DNA of 64,000 nucleotides from JAXGQD01 sp040766665. Its GTDB lineage: Bacteria > Bacillota > Clostridia > Saccharofermentanales > Fastidiosipilaceae. Made by a program: the position numbers and the translations under genes. Where the stretch lies: the NCBI GenBank assembly GCA_040766665.1, contig JAXGQD010000001.1, positions 248,001-312,000 on the forward strand, in the 5' to 3' direction. Positions 44,421 to 52,486 of this stretch are shown piece after piece (positions within the stretch are counted from its first letter, which is position 1; each line of letters begins with the position of its first letter). The notes under the pieces are model-generated. The model saw nothing but the letters and a program-made list of their open reading frames with translations, was not told where the DNA came from and searched no databases.

Positions 44421-46973
44421 TTGGAAAACTTTGAGCTTCAATTTCCTGATCAATCTGCGGCGACGCAATCTTCGACTTTTCCTATCGGAGAAAGGCCGGA
44501 TTTGTTAGCGCAGCTCAATGAACCGCAGCGTGAGGCGGTTTTGCATGATGAAGGCCCACTGCTGATTTTGGCAGGTGCGGGTTCGGGAAAGACGCGCGTC
44601 ATTACGCGGCGCATTGCCTACTTGATTGAGCAGAGAGGCGTATCGCCTTTTGCCATTCTGGCGATTACCTTTACGAATAAAGCAGCAGCTGAAATGAAGG
44701 AGCGCATCAACAGCTTGGTCGGTTCTGTGTCTGATCGCATGTGGATAGGCACTTTTCATTCTATGTTTGCCAGAATCTTACGCAGACATGCCGAGGAACT
44801 TGGCTATACTTCCGGCTTTACCATCGCCGATACGGCGGACAGCCAGCAAATGATCAAACAATTGGTGAAAGAGCAGGGCTTGGATGATAAGAAGTTCGAT
44901 GCACGCATGGTTTTGGGACAGATTAGTTCGGCCAAAAATGCTCTACTGTCACCTGAGGCTTATCTGGATAAGGTCGGGTCCCATCCCATATATAAACGGG
45001 TAGCGCAGCTTTATGCGCTTTATCAAGAACGTTTACTCAAAGCCAATTGTATGGACTTCGATGATATCCTGGTGAATACGGTCAATCTATTTGGGCAATA
45101 CCATGATATCCTCGCGTATTATCAAGAACGCTTTCGCTATATTTTGGTGGATGAATATCAAGACACCAATAGCGCACAATATCAGATTGTTAAATATCTT
45201 GCGGCGAAACATAAGAATCTCTGTGTCGTTGGTGATGATGACCAATCCATCTACTCGTTTCGCGGGGCAGATATTCGTAATATTCTGGATTTCGAAAAAG
45301 ATTATAGAAAATGTAAGACCATCAAGTTGGAGCAGAATTATCGTTCGACGGAAACTATCCTCTCCGCCGCCAATGCAGTGATCGCCAATAACAAAGGCAG
45401 GAAAGCCAAGAAACTTTGGACCGGTGCTCAAGAAGGCGAAGCCATTACTTTTGTGCGCGCCAATAACCATTTCGATGAAGCCCGCTACATCGCCAGGGAA
45501 ATTTTACTGCGACGCAAGCGCGAAAAATCTTTGAAGTACACGGATTTTGCCATCCTCTATCGAGCTAATGCCTTGTCGCGTGTCCTGGAAACGGCATTGC
45601 GGGAAGAAGGTATCCCTTACCGCATTTATGGCGGATTACGCTTTTACGATCGTAAAGAGATTAAGGATGTCATCGCTTATTTGCGCTTGGTCGCCAGTGA
45701 TCGAGATGAATTGGCATTTCTGCGTGCAGTCAATAATCCTCGCAGAGGTATCGGAGAGACTACGATTGAAATGCTGCAACGAGAATCCGCACTGACCGGT
45801 GAGCCGATGTTGCGGCTTTGTGCAAGCGCCTCGCGTTATCCCAGTTTGAGCCGCAGTGCGAATAAACTGATGGATTTTGCACGCATTATTTTCGAGATGC
45901 GTTCCACTTTACAAGCCAATCAGTTGAGTTTTCAAGCCTATGTCGAGCATGTGCAAGAGCATTCCGGATTGTTGGATGCGATTTTGGAAGATCGTGCCTT
46001 GGGGAAAGACAATGCCGCAGAAAGAATTGAAAACCTCAAAGAATTGCTTTCAGATGCACTGGAGTTTAGTCAGATTAATTTGCAGGATAATGCAGCCGTT
46101 AGCCCTGCCGAGGCGGGGTTTGATTTGGACTTTGACGGGCAGGTAGCGCCGGAACAGGCTCAGCCGCAGGAGCAAAACCTCAGTTCCGCCCTACAGGCAT
46201 TTTTGGAAAGAGCCGCCCTGTACTCTGAGCAGGATCTAGATAACAGTGAAGAGGACTTCATCCGCTTGATGACTATTCATTCGGCCAAAGGCCTGGAGTT
46301 TAAGTATGTTTTTCTCGTCTGTGCAGAGAACGGGGTATTCCCCAGTTCACGCTCTTTGTCTGAAGAAAGCGGCTTAGAGGAAGAGCGCCGCTTGGCTTAT
46401 GTCGCCATTACGCGTGCGAAACTAAAGCTGTATATTACGACTGCCAGAAGCAGAACGCTTTATGGGCAGACTTTGGCGAATCCTGTATCCATTTTCGTTA
46501 GGGAAATTCCCGAAAAGTATCTCGAAGAACTGGGTGGTAGCAGTCGCGGTGATCAGGCAGCCTACAGCAGTACCTATGGAAGTGCTTATGGCGGTGCCGG
46601 CTCGTTTGCTGCCAAGCCGTATTCTAGCGAACAAGTATCGCGGCCAAACGTCGGAGCATTTAGTGGAGGGGTAGCAGCCGGAAGCAGCAGTCGATTACAG
46701 AGATCGACTCAGGGCTTGGATAATGAAGCCTTGCAATTCCTCAAAGGTAAAGGCCTTGCTAAGCAGGGCTCAGCGGATAGCGGGTCAAGAAATTATCTCA
46801 AGGCTTCTCAGTTACAGATAGGGATGCAGGTGGAGTCAGCCCGTTACGGAAAAGGTCGGATACTGAATATGGAACCTGTAGCCGGAGATGCCATCATCGA
46901 GGTGCAATTTGGTAGCGGCAGAGCGAAAAAAATGTTGCTCAATGCCGCCAAGCTGAGCGCCGTGGAGGAGTGA
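44421..46973 (+). CDS. pcrA: UvrD/PcrA-type ATP-dependent DNA helicase
   Basis: An 850-residue superfamily 1A helicase for repair and for clearing recombination and transcription intermediates. Motifs: Q motif LNEPQREAV, Walker A AGAGSGKT, Ia AITFTNKAA, II VDEYQDTN, III VGDDDQSIYSFRGAD, IV EQNYRST, V TIHSAKGLEFKYVFL, and VI EERRLAYVAITRAK. A Ser/Gly/Ala-rich linker then leads to the C-terminal tudor-like PcrA domain (VESARYGKGRILNMEP...). Starts at TTG 44421 after AAAGGGGC. The next gene begins 1 base after its stop. Confidence 0.96.
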   Translation: MENFELQFPDQSAATQSSTFPIGERPDLLAQLNEPQREAVLHDEGPLLILAGAGSGKTRVITRRIAYLIEQRGVSPFAILAITFTNKAAAEMKERINSLVGSVSDRMWIGTFHSMFARILRRHAEELGYTSGFTIADTADSQQMIKQLVKEQGLDDKKFDARMVLGQISSAKNALLSPEAYLDKVGSHPIYKRVAQLYALYQERLLKANCMDFDDILVNTVNLFGQYHDILAYYQERFRYILVDEYQDTNSAQYQIVKYLAAKHKNLCVVGDDDQSIYSFRGADIRNILDFEKDYRKCKTIKLEQNYRSTETILSAANAVIANNKGRKAKKLWTGAQEGEAITFVRANNHFDEARYIAREILLRRKREKSLKYTDFAILYRANALSRVLETALREEGIPYRIYGGLRFYDRKEIKDVIAYLRLVASDRDELAFLRAVNNPRRGIGETTIEMLQRESALTGEPMLRLCASASRYPSLSRSANKLMDFARIIFEMRSTLQANQLSFQAYVEHVQEHSGLLDAILEDRALGKDNAAERIENLKELLSDALEFSQINLQDNAAVSPAEAGFDLDFDGQVAPEQAQPQEQNLSSALQAFLERAALYSEQDLDNSEEDFIRLMTIHSAKGLEFKYVFLVCAENGVFPSSRSLSEESGLEEERRLAYVAITRAKLKLYITTARSRTLYGQTLANPVSIFVREIPEKYLEELGGSSRGDQAAYSSTYGSAYGGAGSFAAKPYSSEQVSRPNVGAFSGGVAAGSSSRLQRSTQGLDNEALQFLKGKGLAKQGSADSGSRNYLKASQLQIGMQVESARYGKGRILNMEPVAGDAIIEVQFGSGRAKKMLLNAAKLSAVEE

Positions 46974-46974
46974 A

Positions 46975-47577
46975 ATGGATACTGCCTTTTTTGCCATGAT
47001 GAGCAGGCTAAAATTGATCAATCGCTGGTCACTGATGCGCAACAGCTCTTCCGAGAATGTGATGGAGCATAGCTATCAGGTGGCGGCCTTGGCTCACGCA
47101 CTGGTTATCATCCGCAATAAGTATTTTTCCGCTGAGCGCTTAGCGCTCGATCCCGGATTTGTGCTCTCTCTGGCGCTTTATCACGATGCCGGAGAAATCA
47201 TCACCGGTGATATGCCCACGCCTATCAAATATCAGACCGAAGAGCTACGCCAAGCCTATACCTTGGTAGAGGACAGAGCCATAGGCCGTTTGCTGGCTAT
47301 GCTGCCCGAGGACTTTCGTTCGGAATATGTCAGACTATTGAGTCCGAACCTTAGTGATCCCGTGACGAAAGAGAGTCACCGTTTGATGAAAGCAGCGGAC
47401 AGTCTTTGCGCCTTTTTAAAGTGCGTGGAAGAGGTAGGACTTGGAAACCGGGAGTTCACAGAAGCACTAAAAGAAACACATCAAAAGCTAAAAGCCATGG
47501 ACTTGCCCGAGCTGAATTATTTTCTGGAGCACTTTGTTCCCGCTTATTACCTGTCTTTGGATGAACTTCAAAAATAA
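46975..47577 (+). CDS. HD-domain 5'-deoxynucleotidase, YfbR-like
   Basis: A 200-residue HD hydrolase. The metal ligands are H in VMEHSYQVA, HD in LYHDAGE, and the substrate segment is TGDMPTPIKY; the NRWSLMRNS segment is typical of YfbR. YfbR dephosphorylates deoxynucleoside 5'-monophosphates, linking it to nucleotide pool balance. It is probably co-transcribed with pcrA. Substrate is inferred from motif similarity. Confidence 0.85.
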   Translation: MDTAFFAMMSRLKLINRWSLMRNSSSENVMEHSYQVAALAHALVIIRNKYFSAERLALDPGFVLSLALYHDAGEIITGDMPTPIKYQTEELRQAYTLVEDRAIGRLLAMLPEDFRSEYVRLLSPNLSDPVTKESHRLMKAADSLCAFLKCVEEVGLGNREFTEALKETHQKLKAMDLPELNYFLEHFVPAYYLSLDELQK

Positions 47578-47614
47578 AAATCCAATTTCTGTTACGCGCT
47601 TATCCGCTGTCTTT

Positions 47615-47645
47615 TTGCCACAGAGAGGGACGGCTTTGCTATAAT
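47615..47645 (+). promoter_or_regulatory. Promoter of small charged protein gene
   Basis: A consensus TATAAT (47640) with an upstream TGC makes an extended -10. TTGCCA (47615) is the likely -35, with a 19-base spacer. Confidence 0.7.
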
Positions 47646-47675
47646 GAAGGAACAAAATCCAAAGGAGGATTGCTC

Positions 47676-47843
47676 ATGTTCGATTTAGATAAAGTGAAAA
47701 AAGATGTTGCGGATAAAGCTGAAGAAGTTTTAGCCGATGGTAAAGACAAGGTGGAAGATTTGGTCGAAGCCGGTAAAGATAAAGTCGGTGATGTGGTTGA
47801 AGATGCGAAAGAAAAACTTGGCGGACTTTTTAATAAAAAGTAA
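47676..47843 (+). CDS. Small charged amphipathic protein, 55 residues
   Basis: MFDLDKVKKDVADKAEEV begins a 55-residue protein consisting almost only of Lys, Asp, Glu, Val, Ala and Gly, with an imperfect ~11-residue periodicity (DGKDKVEDLVEA, AGKDKVGDVVED). It resembles small LEA-, CsbD- or YtxH-like stress proteins but I cannot assign a family. The gene is real: it has an extended -10 promoter, a perfect AAAGGAGG at proper spacing, and its own terminator. It is monocistronic, so it is probably abundantly expressed. Confidence 0.75.
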   Translation: MFDLDKVKKDVADKAEEVLADGKDKVEDLVEAGKDKVGDVVEDAKEKLGGLFNKK

Positions 47844-47873
47844 AGCTTGTAACAAATATCAAACAAAATGAAA

Positions 47874-47905
47874 AGAAGCGTTCTAAAACAACGCTTCTTT
47901 TTTTT
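47874..47905. terminator. Bidirectional terminator
   Basis: AGAAGCGTT (47874) pairs with AACGCTTCT (47890), followed by eight T. On the minus strand the same stem runs into TTTT, so it can also stop the convergent surface-protein gene. Confidence 0.85.
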
Positions 47906-47977
47906 GATTGTCACGAGGTTTTAGATAGCCAGGTTAATCTTTTTCATTTTTCCTTTTTCTGTAATCAAAGAGTCCGA

Positions 47978-50701
47978 TTAGAAACAAGCAAGCGAGCAAG
48001 CGAGCAAGGAGAGCAGTCCCAACCATGGAGCAAGAACGTCTGTCTCACCACTGCGCGGAAATTTTGTTGCACTTGTACTTGTGGTCCCCGGTGTGACTGT
48101 AGTGGGAGGGTTTTGAGCCGTCGTTGTCGTGCTTGTTGAGCCAAGTGTAGTCGTTGTTGAACTTGTTGTGAGTGGTGTAGTAGTCGTTTCATGTGTTGAA
48201 GTAGATGACTTAGTATGCGTGGTGGTTAACGACGCCGTTGTACTTGCCGAGGTAGTGGTAGTTTCTGCTGATGCAGTCGTTTCGGTGGCAGTAGTTGTCT
48301 CCGTAACAGTGCTGCTTTCAGACGCTGTCGTTGCTTCAGTAGCAGTAGTGGGCTCACTAAGCGTCGTGCCTTCTGATGCCGATGTTGTTTCACTTGTTGT
48401 GCTTGCTTCCGAAACAGAAGTGCTTTCCGTAACAGATGTGCTTTCTGTAACTGTCGTAGCTTCCGACGTTGCAGTGCTTTCAGATTCAGAAGTAACTTCC
48501 GTTGAAGCTGTGGTTTCGGAGCTTGCTGTCGTTTCCGTTGAAGTGTCTGATTCAGATGAAGTCGTTTCAGACGAGCTTTCCTGTGGTGTGTAGCTGTTAA
48601 CGAAAAGGACTTCTGCAATGATGGCTTCAGTAATCGTTCCGTCAGCGTTTTCAACGCTTGTTGTAAACCCATTCTGGTTTGCTTCCGTTTCAGCGACTGT
48701 GTAAGTCAGTCCGACAGGTAATCCGCTGGCGGTCTTGGAAGACGCATTGACTAGAGAAAAATTTGCAACCCCGTCGATAAAACTCATCTCGCCATAGTCA
48801 CCGTTAATTGAAGTGTCACTTAAGCTCACTGTAAAGTTAAACATCTGGTTCAATGCTTCACTGCCCTCAGGGGCTTGAATGTTTTTACTTACTTTCAGTT
48901 TGCCTGTTTTACGTTTGTTTTTAATCAACTGTTCACTGTGTCCGGCATCAATGCTGCTTGTAGTATATTCGGTACTGAAGCCTGTTAAGCTTCTTGCCTC
49001 AACCGTCTTATAGTCAAAACTCAAAATGGCACCATCGACCCAGCCCTTGGTTGGAAGAGCGGTAAAGGTATGCGTCCATTGATTGGCGACAGAGAGCCCA
49101 ATTGTTTCCAAGAGGATTTCTGCGCCATTTTCATCCACACGCCATAGCTGTATGTCAACGCTATCAGCGATGCCTTCGCTGAGCGGATTATCATTTTCAT
49201 CGACCCATTGTTTACTGACTTTCAGTTCCATATCGAGGGCTTCGCCAATTGTAATGTCACTGTTTGTTGAAATAGCGCCCCCGCGAAAACCGGCGATGTT
49301 GTTCCGAAAAATGAGATTGGCTTCACCGGCAAGTCTTGCATACGCTTGATCATGCAGTTCACCATACAAACCGAAGCTTGTGCTGCGTGCCGTATAATAT
49401 TCCGGTGCTACAACTGAATCTCCTGGTTCGTATAAATCATCCATTTCATCAGCGTACCAATCCATTAGGTCACCGTTATAAGTACGAGGTGTAACCGTCA
49501 CCTGATGATAAGCAGGATTATTGGGCAAATAATTGGTGAAAATTGTATCAGACCCTTCAAAACGAATATCAGTTCCCGAGGCTCTTGTGTTGTATCTGTC
49601 CAGTAAGCTGTTGCGCATAATCGCACCACCCAGTGTCGAGTAAGTCTCAATTTTTGAAGTAGGACAAGCCCAGATACCCGCACCGGTGATGGCTTGATTT
49701 CCGGTGATAAGGGCATTTTCCAGGTAGAGGGTTGGCTGCCCATGAACGGAATAATCAATGGCACCTCCAGCAAATTCCGAGACATTATTCTCAAAGACAC
49801 CGGAGGCCAGGTTCAATTGGTCGCTGCTGTTCAGCATGAAATATATCCCACCGCCATATAGTTGTGCTCTGTTAGCAGCAATCAAATTGTTCTGTAGCGT
49901 GATATAGGCAATATTTCCTGAACTTACTGGCCCGCTAATGGAGATACCGCCGCCATGCGACCAGTAAAAGCCATGGGTTAGCGAGGAAACACGTGCTTCA
50001 TTACTGGCAACCGTGTTGTTACTCATGATAAAGGTACCGCTTCCGACGAAAGAAATACCACCGCCATGTGCATAATTGGGTCCGCTAACCAGATTGTTTT
50101 CAATAGTCGAGTCACTGATGCTGATTCCTGTACTGCCCGGTACCACTGCAGGCCTTAGACTGAGAGCCCCGCCATACGAGACGGCAGAGTTGTTATGGAA
50201 GTACGAATCAGTGATAGTAACATTCGCAGAACGGGAATAGATGGCCGCACCTTCTTGTGTGCTATGGAAGCCTGACATTTCGACGCTATGGATACTCAAT
50301 GTGGCTGAGGAGACATTAAGAGCAGCTCCGCTTTTTCCGTCGCTGTTGAGATCTGCGGCAGTCAGCTGGCCGTTTGACATGCTGAATGTACCGTTTCCGC
50401 TGACATTAAACATGAAGAGGTTTGCTTGATCAATGTTTGAGGTCACCGTGAAACCCGCTAAATCAATTGTGAGTAGCTTATCTCCGGGAATCGTAAGAGG
50501 TGCATCAATGCTGATGTCACCTGTTAATAGCAGTGTATCGCCCGCCTGGGCTGCAAGAACGGCTTCTTCAATCGTGGTAAAACTCTGTGCGCCCACAAGA
50601 ACCGGCGCACCCGCCGCATGAAGCCTACCGGGAATCAACAGTGATGTCACGAGCAGAAGACAGATTATGATTAAAGTCCATTTCTTTGTATGCATGTTCA
50701 T
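47978..50701 (-). CDS. Cell-surface beta-helix/Cna-B protein with interrupted sorting signal
   Basis: A 907-residue secreted protein. Residues 1-30 are a signal peptide (hydrophobic core IIICLLLVTSLLI, then AAGAP). Residues ~30-500 form a right-handed beta-helix of PMP type with GGGISF, GGAISTN and FENN repeats. Two Cna-B-like domains follow (KVSKQWVDENDNPL; LKVSKNIQAPEGS), then a Ser/Thr/Glu stalk of ~170 residues. The end has FPRSGE, an LPXTG variant, and a hydrophobic segment, but the frame stops at CSLACF with no basic tail. In another frame FLIGLFDYRKRKNEKD follows, ending at 47934. The switch point is an 8-bp tandem repeat at 47985-48008. I use ATG 50701 with GAGGG upstream instead of an earlier in-frame start. 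Role: adhesion or matrix binding, inferred. Confidence 0.88.
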   Translation of the reverse strand: MNMHTKKWTLIIICLLLVTSLLIPGRLHAAGAPVLVGAQSFTTIEEAVLAAQAGDTLLLTGDISIDAPLTIPGDKLLTIDLAGFTVTSNIDQANLFMFNVSGNGTFSMSNGQLTAADLNSDGKSGAALNVSSATLSIHSVEMSGFHSTQEGAAIYSRSANVTITDSYFHNNSAVSYGGALSLRPAVVPGSTGISISDSTIENNLVSGPNYAHGGGISFVGSGTFIMSNNTVASNEARVSSLTHGFYWSHGGGISISGPVSSGNIAYITLQNNLIAANRAQLYGGGIYFMLNSSDQLNLASGVFENNVSEFAGGAIDYSVHGQPTLYLENALITGNQAITGAGIWACPTSKIETYSTLGGAIMRNSLLDRYNTRASGTDIRFEGSDTIFTNYLPNNPAYHQVTVTPRTYNGDLMDWYADEMDDLYEPGDSVVAPEYYTARSTSFGLYGELHDQAYARLAGEANLIFRNNIAGFRGGAISTNSDITIGEALDMELKVSKQWVDENDNPLSEGIADSVDIQLWRVDENGAEILLETIGLSVANQWTHTFTALPTKGWVDGAILSFDYKTVEARSLTGFSTEYTTSSIDAGHSEQLIKNKRKTGKLKVSKNIQAPEGSEALNQMFNFTVSLSDTSINGDYGEMSFIDGVANFSLVNASSKTASGLPVGLTYTVAETEANQNGFTTSVENADGTITEAIIAEVLFVNSYTPQESSSETTSSESDTSTETTASSETTASTEVTSESESTATSEATTVTESTSVTESTSVSEASTTSETTSASEGTTLSEPTTATEATTASESSTVTETTTATETTASAETTTTSASTTASLTTTHTKSSTSTHETTTTPLTTSSTTTTLGSTSTTTTAQNPPTTVTPGTTSTSATKFPRSGETDVLAPWLGLLSLLACSLACF
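47985..48008. repeat. 8-bp tandem repeat inside sorting-signal codons
   Basis: CGAGCAAG occurs twice in tandem (47993-48000, 48001-48008), preceded by the variant CAAGCAAG (47985-47992). On the coding (minus) strand it is CTTGCTCG. Since 8 is not a multiple of 3, gain or loss of one unit changes the reading frame of the surface protein's C-terminus. Confidence 0.85.
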
Positions 50702-50851
50702 GGTTTTTCCCTCAATATTTAAAAGCATGTCTGCAGTGGCATGATGCGGATGGTGACTTAGTCGAAACAGCATACAAAAGAAACAATCAAAGATAAACTT
50801 AGTTAACAATATATTGAACTGATTTTCAAGTCGAATACTGCTCACTTTGGC

Positions 50852-50880
50852 AAAAAAAAGAGACCGGTAAACCGATCTCT
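50852..50880 (-). terminator. Terminator after the tRNA pair
   Basis: On the minus strand AGAGATCGG pairs with CCGGTCTCT (one mismatch) around a short TTTA loop and runs into eight T. It lies 7 bases past the initiator tRNA. Confidence 0.85.
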
Positions 50881-50886
50881 TAAGTC

Positions 50887-50963
50887 TGGTTGCGGAGGCG
50901 GGACTCGAACCACGCGACCTCCGGGTTATGAGCCCGACAAGCTACCAACTGCTCTACTCCGCG
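50887..50963 (-). tRNA. Initiator tRNA-fMet (CAT)
   Basis: The cloverleaf has anticodon CAT in CTCATAA. The acceptor stem CGCGGAG / CTCCGCA leaves a C1-A72 mismatch and the anticodon stem has three G-C pairs (GGG/CCC), both hallmarks of the initiator. The CCA end is encoded. The T-stem 5' strand reads GCGTGG against 3' CCCGC; removing the T gives a perfect GCGGG, so one extra base is present in the gene as sequenced. Confidence 0.92.
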
Positions 50964-50981
50964 ATATCATACACTTAAATT

Positions 50982-51069
50982 TGGTGCTCATGGCCGGACT
51001 TGAACCGGCACGGATTATTAGTCCGGCGGATTTTAAGTCCGCTGCGTCTGCCGATTCCGCCACACGAGC
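50982..51069 (-). tRNA. tRNA-Leu (TAA)
   Basis: An 88-nt class II tRNA with acceptor stem GCTCGTG / CATGAGC, anticodon TAA in CTTAAAA, a long variable arm, T-arm GGTTCAAGTCC and encoded CCA. It is 18 bases upstream of the initiator tRNA in the same transcript. Confidence 0.95.
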
Positions 51070-51095
51070 GTGACCACAATTTGTTGTGCTTGAGT

Positions 51096-51124
51096 ATGGT
51101 ATCACCCTTAAGAAGGAAAGTCAA
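51096..51124 (-). promoter_or_regulatory. tRNA operon promoter
   Basis: On the minus strand TTGACT and TACCAT are separated by exactly 17 bases, 27 bases before the tRNA-Leu 5' end. Confidence 0.7.
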
Positions 51125-51309
51125 ACAAAATTGGCTTTTCTACAGTTTTTCATATGAAGAAGCTATTCTATCGTTTATTTCAACATAGTTTTTTAAGTAT
51201 TAATGAAAAAATGTTCAAGCAGCAAGCCGATTTACTAAAGCCCTCTTTTCTGTTAAGAAAGAAGCAGTAATTGTTTCATGCATTTCTGTGTGTAAGAAAG
51301 GATATCTTC

Positions 51310-52323
51310 ATGAGAAAGCTGCGCATCGGTATTATTGGGATCGGACGTCTGGGCTATGAGCACGCCTGCAACATTGCCAACCGCATTCCGGCAGCGGAAT
51401 TGGTGGCTATTTGCGACGGGAATTTTGCCAGAGCGAAAGAAGTAGCGGAAGAACTGGGTGTTACAGCAGTTTATGAAAAACCCAAGGACTTATGTAGGAA
51501 TGCTGCCGTGGAAGCTGTTGTGATCGTTACCGGAACCGCTTCCCATGTCGAGATGATCAAGATCGCCATGGAAGCGGGTAAACATGTTTTCTGTGAAAAA
51601 CCTTTATCCGATACGGTTGAGAGCTGTCTGGAAGCCGAAAAAATTATTGAGGCTCATCCACAGCAGGTCTTTATGTTAGGCTTTATGCGCCGTTTCGATC
51701 ATTCCTATCAAATTGCCAAAGAAAAAATTGAGCGTGGTGATATTGGGAAAATTGTCCTGGTGCGTTGCTACTCCCAAGACCCCCGAGCCATTATCGAAGG
51801 AACGCTGAATTTTGCACCACGATCAGGCGGCCAATTCATCGACATGTCCATTCACGACATCGATTTAATCCGCTGGTTGACCGCTTCCGAACCGAAGAAG
51901 CTCTGGGCTATCGGTGGTTGCTTCGAGTTTCCGCAGTATGCTGAGTGGCAGGATGGAGACAACGTGGCTTGCATGCTGCAATGCGAAAACGCTGCCATGG
52001 GCTTTATGTTTGCGGGGAGGACGGCAGCACATGGTTCTGCTGTCGAAACAGAAATCGTTGGCACGCACGGCACCATTCGCATCGCAGCAGTTCCGACAGA
52101 TTCCTTGGTGGAGGTTCTGAGTGACAGAGGTGTTTGTAGGGAATGCTATCAGGATTTTGTGACCCGCTGGCACGGCGCATATATCAATATCATGGAAGAA
52201 TTTTGTGCCTGTGTGTTTGAAGGACGAAAGGCGAGTCCTGATGTATATGACGGAACAAAATCCACCGCCATTGCCTACCGCTGTAAAGAATCTTTTTTGA
52301 CTAATGCCTTGCTGGAAATGTAA
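51310..52323 (+). CDS. Gfo/Idh/MocA oxidoreductase, inositol 2-dehydrogenase-like
   Basis: A 337-residue NAD(P)-dependent dehydrogenase. The Rossmann motif is GIIGIGRLGYEHA at the N-terminus. EKPLSD holds the catalytic Lys, and GGQFIDMSIHDIDLIRWL contains the Asp/His pair that binds the polyol. MLGFMRRFDHSYQIAK is typical of inositol dehydrogenases (IolG). It oxidises a cyclitol or sugar hydroxyl to a ketone, probably a myo- or scyllo-inositol type substrate. I start at ATG 51310, preceded by GAAAGGA. A 160-base regulatory region separates it from iolI, so it is its own unit. The second IolG paralogue at 54310 may take a different isomer. Confidence 0.85.
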   Translation: MRKLRIGIIGIGRLGYEHACNIANRIPAAELVAICDGNFARAKEVAEELGVTAVYEKPKDLCRNAAVEAVVIVTGTASHVEMIKIAMEAGKHVFCEKPLSDTVESCLEAEKIIEAHPQQVFMLGFMRRFDHSYQIAKEKIERGDIGKIVLVRCYSQDPRAIIEGTLNFAPRSGGQFIDMSIHDIDLIRWLTASEPKKLWAIGGCFEFPQYAEWQDGDNVACMLQCENAAMGFMFAGRTAAHGSAVETEIVGTHGTIRIAAVPTDSLVEVLSDRGVCRECYQDFVTRWHGAYINIMEEFCACVFEGRKASPDVYDGTKSTAIAYRCKESFLTNALLEM

Positions 52324-52370
52324 TTAAGCTTCGGAAGGTGTTTTTCTCCTATTAATTGATTTTTTAGTCA

Positions 52371-52420
52371 TTGACAAAGCGCGAATCAGTATTTAAAATA
52401 CTGATTGTAAACGTTTGCGA
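52371..52420 (+). promoter_or_regulatory. iolI promoter with overlapping 23-bp palindrome and cre-like operator
   Basis: TTGACA (52371) and TAAAAT (52394) are 17 bases apart, a strong promoter. A perfect 23-bp palindrome (52384-52406; arms AATCAGTATTT and AAATACTGATT around one A) covers the -10. A cre/LacI-like site, TTGTAAACGTTTGCGA, follows at 52405-52420 around the start site. The promoter is probably repressed both by a pathway regulator and by carbon catabolite control. Confidence 0.8.
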
Positions 52421-52486
52421 TATGCAATTGATTTGTTTCCATTAGTATTTTGCCGATGCATTTTTACGCTATAGTGAGGTAAAAAC

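Noticed and set aside
48129..48593. 154-codon plus-strand frame rich in Val, Ser and Ala
   Set aside because: It is the complement of the Ser/Thr/Glu stalk of the surface protein; the low-complexity codons keep the opposite strand open. It has no ribosome binding site or recognisable domain.
48120..48600. Repetitive DNA that might be a CRISPR array
   Set aside because: The repeats are irregular codon repeats of a Ser/Thr stalk, with no constant repeat-spacer pattern. I saw no CRISPR array or cas gene anywhere in the window.
51130..51300. Possible promoter or riboswitch before the first iolG-like gene
   Set aside because: The stretch is AT-rich, but I find no -35/-10 pair at acceptable spacing and no conserved riboswitch core.
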